A stretch of 64,000 bases of DNA from contig LSLI01000003.1 in assembly GCA_001577345.1 (NCBI GenBank), positions 16,683 through 80,682 on the forward strand, written 5' to 3'. This document shows, in pieces, positions 58,580-64,000 of the stretch (positions are counted from its first letter, which is position 1; every line of letters starts with the position of its first letter). This DNA comes from Candidatus Gallionella acididurans. GTDB taxonomy: Bacteria > Pseudomonadota > Gammaproteobacteria > Burkholderiales > Gallionellaceae. Both the position numbers and the translations under genes were made by a program. The notes beneath the pieces were generated by a model. The model did not search any database. It was not told the origin of the DNA and saw nothing but the letters and a program-made list of their open reading frames with translations.

Positions 58580-59221
58580 ATGAAAAACTATCCTCACCCT
58601 CTCATCGCCCGCGAAGGTTGGCCGTTTCTGGCCGTCTCGATAATTTTGGCGATTGCGGCTACCGTCTGGTGCGCGGCCTGGTCGATCCCAGTCTGGATCA
58701 TCGCACTTTTTGTGCTGCAATTTTTCCGTGATCCGGCGCGTGAAATTCCTCAACTTCAGGGTGCGGTGTTGTCACCCGCCGACGGGCGCATCGTCGCGGT
58801 GGAACGTATCAGCGACCCTTATGTGCAGCGAGAGGCGATCAAGGTCAGCGTGTTCATGAATGTGTTCAACGTGCACTCGAACCGCAGTCCGGTGGATGGC
58901 ACGGTGCAACAGATATGGTATTTCCCCGGCAAGTTTGTGAATGCCGATCTGGATAAGGCTTCCACTGAGAACGAACGCAATGCGGTCTGGCTGAAAACAG
59001 CCGACGGCGCGGACATTACCTCGGTCCAAGTGGCAGGGTTGATCGCACGGCGTATCCTGTGTTACATCAAGGTTGGCGATGCGCTGACTCGCGGGCAACG
59101 CTACGGTTTTATACGATTTGGTTCGCGCGTTGATGTGTATTTGCCGCTGGATGCCGCGGTAAAGGTCAGCATCGGCGACAAGGTGTCGGCGACCACGACT
59201 ATCTTGGCAGTGTTGCCGTAA
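58580..59221 (+). CDS. psd: Phosphatidylserine decarboxylase proenzyme
   Basis: 213-aa short-form enzyme making phosphatidylethanolamine. [12 protein letters not shown] and [13 protein letters not shown] are conserved; self-cleavage at the Gly-Ser of [10 protein letters not shown] near the C-terminus would create the pyruvoyl group. There is an N-terminal membrane segment (about 12-45). ATG 58580 ([14 protein letters not shown]) is the family start. Next to pssA, which makes its substrate. Confidence 0.95.
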   Translation: MKNYPHPLIAREGWPFLAVSIILAIAATVWCAAWSIPVWIIALFVLQFFRDPAREIPQLQGAVLSPADGRIVAVERISDPYVQREAIKVSVFMNVFNVHSNRSPVDGTVQQIWYFPGKFVNADLDKASTENERNAVWLKTADGADITSVQVAGLIARRILCYIKVGDALTRGQRYGFIRFGSRVDVYLPLDAAVKVSIGDKVSATTTILAVLP

Positions 59222-59239
59222 AACGGTTACCCTAGACGG

Positions 59240-59995
59240 ATGAATAACGGGCCCTTGGACGAATTCAATACACGCAAACCGATGAACCTGCGCAAGCGCG
59301 GGATTTATCTGCTGCCTAACTTGTTCACTACCGGCGCCTTGTTCGCTGGTTTCTACGCCATTGTGCAGGCGATGAACGGTCATTTCGAACATTCTGCTGT
59401 GGCAATTTTCATCGCGATGGTGCTGGACGGGCTGGATGGCCGCGTGGCGAGGCTTACTCACACGCAAAGCGAATTCGGTGCCGAATACGACAGCCTGTCC
59501 GATATGGTTTCTTTCGGTGTCGCGCCTTCCCTGGTGGTGTATGAATGGGCGCTGAAAGGCATGGGCAAATGGGGCTGGTTTGCCGCCTTCATTTATTGCG
59601 CCGCGACCGCATTGCGTCTGGCGCGCTTCAACACCAATATTGACGTGGTGGACAAGCGCTATTTTCAGGGCCTGCCCAGCCCGGCGGCGGCGGCGCTCAT
59701 TGCGGGCTTTGTCTGGGTGATGCACGATTATGATTTCAGCGGCGAGTCGGTGCGCTGGTATGCGTCCGCACTGGCTGTGTTTGCAGGATTGAGCATGGTC
59801 AGCAACCTGCCGTTCTACAGCTTCAAGGACTTTAACATGCGCAAAAGTGTGCCGTTCCTGGTGATATTTCTGGCAGCATTGTTCTTCATCGTTATTTCCA
59901 GCTACCCGCCCGGCGTGCTGTTCGGGTTGTTTCTTTGCTATTCCCTGTCGGGTTATGTGTTGTGGGCTTGGCGTCGGCACCGCAAATACAAATAG
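59240..59995 (+). CDS. pssA: CDP-diacylglycerol--serine O-phosphatidyltransferase
   Basis: 251-aa membrane enzyme making phosphatidylserine. The CDP-alcohol phosphotransferase motif is VLDGLDGRVARLTHTQSEFG followed by AEYDSLSD, fitting D-G-x2-[GA]-R-x-A...G-x3-D-x3-D. About eight hydrophobic segments. It follows psd by 18 bases. ATG 59240 gives NNGPLDEFNTRKPMNLRKRG, a usual start for betaproteobacterial PssA. Confidence 0.95.
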   Translation: MNNGPLDEFNTRKPMNLRKRGIYLLPNLFTTGALFAGFYAIVQAMNGHFEHSAVAIFIAMVLDGLDGRVARLTHTQSEFGAEYDSLSDMVSFGVAPSLVVYEWALKGMGKWGWFAAFIYCAATALRLARFNTNIDVVDKRYFQGLPSPAAAALIAGFVWVMHDYDFSGESVRWYASALAVFAGLSMVSNLPFYSFKDFNMRKSVPFLVIFLAALFFIVISSYPPGVLFGLFLCYSLSGYVLWAWRRHRKYK

Positions 59996-60015
59996 CGGCA
60001 CATCAATTCAACCCA

Positions 60016-60044
60016 TTGCATGTGGCGATAAAACTGGTTATATT
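60016..60044 (+). promoter_or_regulatory. Putative sigma-70 promoter ahead of the leuA leader
   Basis: TTGCAT (60016-60021) and TATATT (60039-60044) with a 17-base spacer. Transcription would begin near 60051, which is the A of the leader peptide ATG. Consensus only. Confidence 0.45.
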
Positions 60045-60050
60045 ATCCCC

Positions 60051-60131
60051 ATGCATTTTTCAACCCACATCGCAACACTCCATTCCACGTTCAGCCTGCT
60101 GGCTGCGCTGCTGCTGCGCGGCGCGCGCTAA
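60051..60131 (+). CDS. Candidate leucine-rich leader peptide of leuA
   Basis: A 26-codon frame, MHFSTHIATLHSTFSLLAAL then LLRGAR, placed 80 bases before leuA. It has seven leucines, five of them in the run SLLAALLL and mostly CTG codons. No Shine-Dalgarno precedes it, so it may be translated from a leaderless transcript. A leucine-rich peptide before leuA suggests attenuation or ribosome-stalling control, though I could not find a convincing terminator hairpin between it and leuA. Confidence 0.55.
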   Translation: MHFSTHIATLHSTFSLLAALLLRGAR

Positions 60132-60210
60132 TCATACCCCCACAAGTTTGAAACAAGCGCGGTAATCGTATCGGTTCCGCAGGTTAAACCTATTTGCAAT
60201 GGAGTTAAGC

Positions 60211-61758
60211 ATGCCAAACAATATGACAGACAAGTTGATAATTTTCGATACCACCTTGCGCGATGGCGAGCAGAGCCCGGGCGCGGCGATGACCCGGGAT
60301 ATGAAGATCCGTATCGCGCGCCAGCTGGAGAAGCTGGGCGTGGATATCATCGAGGCCGGCTTTGCGGCAGCCAGTCCGGGCGATTTTGCGGCAGTCAGGG
60401 CGATTGCTGAAATTGTAAAAAATTCCACGGTCTGTTCCCTGGCTCGGGCGATCGAGAATGATGTGCGCCGCGCCGGCGAGGCGATCCGTCCGGCCAAGTC
60501 GGGCCGCATCCATACCTTCATTGCCACCAGTGCTATCCACATGCAGCACAAATTGCACATGAACGAAGATCAGGTGGTGGAACGCGCGGTCAGTGCGGTG
60601 AAATGGGCGCTTGAATACACCGATGACGTGGAATTCTCCGCCGAGGATGCGGTGCGTTCAGACATGGATTTTCTGGTGCGGGTATTCGATGCGGCGATAC
60701 AGGCGGGGGCAAAGACGCTGAATGTTCCGGATACGGTGGGTTATTCCATTCCCGCTGCATGGGGCGAACGAATCAGGCAGTTGATAGCACGCGTGCCAAA
60801 CTCGGACAAGGTCATCTGGTCCACGCATTGCCATAATGACCTGGGGCTTGCGGTGGCCAATTCATTGTCCGCAGTGACGAACGGCGCGCGCCAGGTCGAA
60901 TGCACCATCAATGGCCTCGGTGAGCGCGCCGGCAATGCCTCGCTGGAAGAAATCGTGATGGCGGTGAAAACGCGCCGCGATATTTTCAACCTGGATACGC
61001 GCATTGATACCACGCAGATCGTCCCGACTTCCAAGTTGGTCTCCAGTATCACCGGTTACCCGGTGCAGCCTAACAAGGCGATTGTAGGCGCGAATGCGTT
61101 CGCGCACGAATCCGGCATCCATCAGGACGGGGTGATCAAGCATCGCGAGACCTACGAAATCATGCGCGCCGAAGACGTGGGCTGGAATGCCAACAAACTG
61201 ACCCTGGGCAAGCTTTCCGGGCGCAATGCATTGCGCCAGCGATTCGCCGCACTGAATATCGAGTTTTCCTCGGAAGAAGCTTTCAATGCCGCTTTCCAGC
61301 GATTCAAGGAATTGGCGGATCGCAAGCACGAGATTTTCGATGAGGATTTGCAGGCCCTGGTCAGCGACGAGGCAGTGACGCAGGTCAGCGAGCATTATCG
61401 GCTGGTGGCAATGGGCGCGCACTCCGAAACCGGGGTGCTGCCGGTGGCGCGTGTGGTGATGAGCATAGACGGGGCCGAGCGACAGGCCGATGCGCAAGGC
61501 GGCGGGCCGGTGGATGCCACTTTCAAGGCGATTGAGCAGATCGTCGGGAGTGGTGCCGAACTGCAATTGTATTCGGTGAACAACATCACCAGCGGCACCG
61601 ATGCGCAGGGAGAAGTGACGGTGCGCCTGTCCACGGGCGGGCGTATCGTGAACGGGCAGGGCGCAGACACCGATATCGTGGTGGCATCAGCCAAGGCCTA
61701 TCTCAACGCGCTGAACAAATTGCACAGCAAACTGGAGCGCGCGCATCCGCAGGTGTGA
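60211..61758 (+). CDS. leuA: 2-isopropylmalate synthase
   Basis: 515-aa enzyme for the first step of leucine synthesis. [17 protein letters not shown] is the HMGL-like motif, [16 protein letters not shown] carries the metal histidines, [14 protein letters not shown] follows, and the C-terminal LeuA allosteric domain (about 390-515) binds leucine. ATG 60211 has GGAG 6 bases upstream and is preferred to ATG 60199. A strong terminator follows. Confidence 0.96.
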   Translation: MPNNMTDKLIIFDTTLRDGEQSPGAAMTRDMKIRIARQLEKLGVDIIEAGFAAASPGDFAAVRAIAEIVKNSTVCSLARAIENDVRRAGEAIRPAKSGRIHTFIATSAIHMQHKLHMNEDQVVERAVSAVKWALEYTDDVEFSAEDAVRSDMDFLVRVFDAAIQAGAKTLNVPDTVGYSIPAAWGERIRQLIARVPNSDKVIWSTHCHNDLGLAVANSLSAVTNGARQVECTINGLGERAGNASLEEIVMAVKTRRDIFNLDTRIDTTQIVPTSKLVSSITGYPVQPNKAIVGANAFAHESGIHQDGVIKHRETYEIMRAEDVGWNANKLTLGKLSGRNALRQRFAALNIEFSSEEAFNAAFQRFKELADRKHEIFDEDLQALVSDEAVTQVSEHYRLVAMGAHSETGVLPVARVVMSIDGAERQADAQGGGPVDATFKAIEQIVGSGAELQLYSVNNITSGTDAQGEVTVRLSTGGRIVNGQGADTDIVVASAKAYLNALNKLHSKLERAHPQV

Positions 61759-61803
61759 TTTGTTGTTCGCGCGGGTGTGATTCATCCCGCCCAATTTGCA
61801 AAT

Positions 61804-61832
61804 AAACGGCGCATTGTTGATGCGCCGTTTTT
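61804..61832 (+). terminator. Intrinsic terminator after leuA
   Basis: AAACGGCGCAT, loop TGTTG (about 5 bases), ATGCGCCGTTT, with T residues continuing to 61832. An 11-bp perfect stem 46 bases after the leuA stop. Confidence 0.93.
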
Positions 61833-62026
61833 ATTGTACGGCTGGAGCGGAAGTCTCTGCGGCTTTCCGGATGTTCAGCGGCTCCATGGCATCCGTTCAC
61901 TGTGGCCAATGACTACAGGGCCATGCGGATGGCAGGTAGTCGGGATTGTTCAAATTGAGCGAAAGGCTGGGTTGCCGGCACAAGTCGTCTTTGTCATTGA
62001 TTGGACGTTGTGGTTTAATCACATCC

Positions 62027-62899
62027 ATGAAATTTCCTTTTCAAAATGTTGCGCTGATCGGCAAACGCAAGGCTCCTGAAATCGCCGCGCCATTGATGCG
62101 ACTGGCCGCATTCCTGTCATCAAGGGGGGTGGCTGTGGTGGTGGACAGCCTGACCGCTGAACACCTCAAGGATAGTCCCTATCCCGCGATGAGTCTGGCT
62201 GAAATCGGCAGGTCGGTGGACTTGGCTGTCGTGCTGGGCGGTGACGGCACAATGCTGAACATCGCGCGCACTTTGTCGCCCTGCAATATTCCATTGGTCG
62301 GTGTGAATCAGGGGCGGCTTGGTTTTCTTACCGACCTTACGCTGGATAACATGCAGGACAGTATGGCCGCGATGCTGGAGGGGAAGTTCGTCATCGAGAA
62401 ACGGCTGCTGATCACCGCACGGGTGTTGCGCGATAATGTCGAGGTGTGCAGCGACTCGGCTTTCAACGAAGTGGTGGTGCATCGCAACTCCATCAGCAGC
62501 ATGATCGAATTCGAGGTGCGCATCGACGGTGAATACCTTTACAACCAGCGTGCCGACGGACTGATCGTCGCGACACCTACCGGTTCCACTGCCTACGCGA
62601 TGTCGGCGGGCGGCCCGATACTGCACCCCAGTCTCGATGTGCTCGAACTGGTCCCGATAAGTCCGCATACACTGAGCAATCGTCCCATCGTGGTGAAGAG
62701 TTCTTCGGTGGTGGAAATCCTGGTGCACCGTACAGCCGATATCCGCTTGCGTTTTGACAGCCATACCAGTTACGACTTGCAGTTGCATGACAAGATCATC
62801 GTTACGCGCCATCCCGACACGGCCTGCCTGCTGCATCCGGCGGGGCACAGCTACTACCATACGCTGCGCGAAAAACTGCTCTGGAATCAGACACTGTAA
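62027..62899 (+). CDS. nadK: NAD kinase
   Basis: 290-aa enzyme that phosphorylates NAD to NADP. LGGDGTMLNIART is the GGDG active-site motif; FNEVVVHRN and a DGLIVATPTGSTAYAMSAGG stretch form the NAD-binding part. ATG 62027 (MKFPFQNVALIGKRK) is the family start; the longer frame is rejected. recN follows, the usual arrangement. Confidence 0.96.
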   Translation: MKFPFQNVALIGKRKAPEIAAPLMRLAAFLSSRGVAVVVDSLTAEHLKDSPYPAMSLAEIGRSVDLAVVLGGDGTMLNIARTLSPCNIPLVGVNQGRLGFLTDLTLDNMQDSMAAMLEGKFVIEKRLLITARVLRDNVEVCSDSAFNEVVVHRNSISSMIEFEVRIDGEYLYNQRADGLIVATPTGSTAYAMSAGGPILHPSLDVLELVPISPHTLSNRPIVVKSSSVVEILVHRTADIRLRFDSHTSYDLQLHDKIIVTRHPDTACLLHPAGHSYYHTLREKLLWNQTL

Positions 62900-62994
62900 T
62901 GTTGAAATTTCCGAGCATGATGCTTTATAACTCACGCCGAAACGGGGTTTCCGCATGGGTGATGCACGTCTTCATTAAGCGCGAGGGTTAGAAA

Positions 62995-64000
62995 ATGCTC
63001 AAATTTCTAAGCATTCGCGATTTCGTTATCGTTTCCTCGCTTGAGCTGGATTTTTCCGCGGGTTTTACCGCTTTGACCGGCGAGACCGGCGCGGGCAAGT
63101 CCATCCTGATTGATGCATTATCACTGGCACTGGGCGAGCGCAGCGACGCGACCATGGTGCGCAACGGGTGCGAGCGCGCCGAGATTGCCGCCGAATTTGA
63201 TATTGCGATGCTGCCGAATTTGCAGGACTGGTTGCGCGAACAGGAGCTGGAGGGCGACGCCGGCGTATGCCTGCTGCGCCGCGTGCTGGATGTCGGCGGG
63301 CGTTCGCGCGGCTTCATCAACGGGCGCAGCGCGACTCAGCAGCAGCTGCGCGAGGCCGGTGACCAGTTGCTGGATATCCACGGGCAGCACGCGCATCAAT
63401 CACTGGTGCGCCCGGATGCGCAGCGCGTGCTGCTGGACGGTTATGCGGGCGTGACTGACAGCGCGGAAAAGGTCGCGGGTTTGTACCGCGAATGGCAAGA
63501 CCTGCGCCGTCGCCGCATCAGCCTGAGTGAAAACGCCGAAGCGGTGGCTGCCGAGCGCGAGCTGCTGCAGTTCCAGCGCAATGAGCTTGACGGGCTGGGC
63601 TTCAACTTGCCTGAATGGCAGGGCTTGCAGGAAGATTACGCGCGCCTGTCCCATGCGGCGAGTTTGCTGGAGACCGCCGGATTCGGCCTGGAGACCCTGA
63701 GCGAAGCGGATAATTCCTGCCTGGCGCAGCTCAATGCGCTGGCGGTGCGCATCCGCGATGGCATGCAGCATGATGCCAGCCTGGGCGAGACATTGCGCAT
63801 GCTTGAAAGCGCACAGGCCGAGCTGCAGGAAGCTGTGTATGTGCTGCGCCATTACCGGGAACGCCTGGATACCGACCCGCAACGCCTGCGCGAGCAGGAG
63901 CAGCGCATCCAGAACGTGATGGATGCGGCGCGCAAATACCGCGTCACGCCGGAGCAGCTGGACGAGGCATTGCAGCGCATCATGTCGCGCCTTGCGGAAT
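62995..64000 (+). CDS. recN: DNA repair protein RecN (C-terminus cut by window edge)
   Basis: SMC-like ATPase for double-strand break repair. The first 335 residues are present: MLKFLSIRDFVIVSSLELDF, Walker A TGETGAGKSILIDAL, INGRSATQQQLREAG, the DIHGQHAHQSLV motif, then the start of the coiled-coil arm rich in Glu/Arg/Gln. The Walker B region lies beyond the window. About 95 bases separate it from nadK. Confidence 0.95.
   Translation, partial: MLKFLSIRDFVIVSSLELDFSAGFTALTGETGAGKSILIDALSLALGERSDATMVRNGCERAEIAAEFDIAMLPNLQDWLREQELEGDAGVCLLRRVLDVGGRSRGFINGRSATQQQLREAGDQLLDIHGQHAHQSLVRPDAQRVLLDGYAGVTDSAEKVAGLYREWQDLRRRRISLSENAEAVAAERELLQFQRNELDGLGFNLPEWQGLQEDYARLSHAASLLETAGFGLETLSEADNSCLAQLNALAVRIRDGMQHDASLGETLRMLESAQAELQEAVYVLRHYRERLDTDPQRLREQEQRIQNVMDAARKYRVTPEQLDEALQRIMSRLAE

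Noticed and set aside
60132..60200. Possible attenuator hairpin before leuA (AGGTT/AACCT and GCGG/CCGC)
   Set aside because: Stems are 4-5 bp and no T tract follows, so I do not call a terminator.

Overview
The window reads as chromosomal DNA of a betaproteobacterium, most likely of the Nitrosomonadales/Gallionellaceae type (inference from gene families and gene order; no search was run). Supporting this are the tol-pal operon, a sigma factor/DUF3619/DUF3106 unit beside ilvIHC-psd-pssA-leuA, an assimilatory sulfate operon with a siroheme sulfite reductase and an iron-sulfur CysH, and a PilB-like ATPase carrying a GAF domain. No insertion sequence, prophage, CRISPR array or rRNA was seen.

Layout. 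1-1.9 kb: rpsT (cut by the window edge) and murJ. 1.9-8.8 kb: sulfur assimilation, with a CysB-type regulator divergent from a TauE/SafE-type transporter followed by cysI-like, cysH, cysD and cysN. 8.8-9.9 kb: a gene-poor stretch with two candidate small proteins. 9.9-16.9 kb: a CobD/CbiB-family membrane protein, ruvB, and ybgC-tolQ-tolR-tolA-tolB-pal-cpoB. 16.9-18.5 kb: queE, queC and tRNA-Lys/tRNA-Thr with promoter and terminator. 18.6-24.6 kb: three tandem TPR glycosyltransferases on the minus strand that share near-identical DNA blocks. 24.7-28.6 kb: a small unknown protein, sucCD, a TerC-family protein and a universal stress protein.

28.7-44.9 kb is the most distinctive part. It holds a CHASE2 Ser/Thr kinase, a PP2C phosphatase, an FHA protein, a CHASE2 adenylate cyclase, a metallo-beta-lactamase-fold cyclic-nucleotide phosphodiesterase, a GAF-PilB-like ATPase broken by a one-base frameshift, a GAF/HD-GYP protein, a sigma-54-promoted type IV pilin, an M48 protease (opposite strand), a Ser/Thr kinase fused to a cyclic-nucleotide-binding domain, a rhodanese and a TusA-like protein. 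Together they look like a local circuit joining Thr phosphorylation, cAMP and possibly c-di-GMP to a pilus or secretion motor.

44.9-52.2 kb: valS, holC and pepA on the minus strand, and lptF-lptG divergent from pepA. 52.4-55 kb: a WG-repeat exported protein and the sigma factor/DUF3619/DUF3106 operon. 55.1-61.8 kb: branched-chain amino acid genes (ilvI, ilvH, ilvC, leuA, the last behind a candidate leucine-rich leader peptide) around the phospholipid genes psd and pssA. 62.0 kb to the end: nadK and the start of recN.
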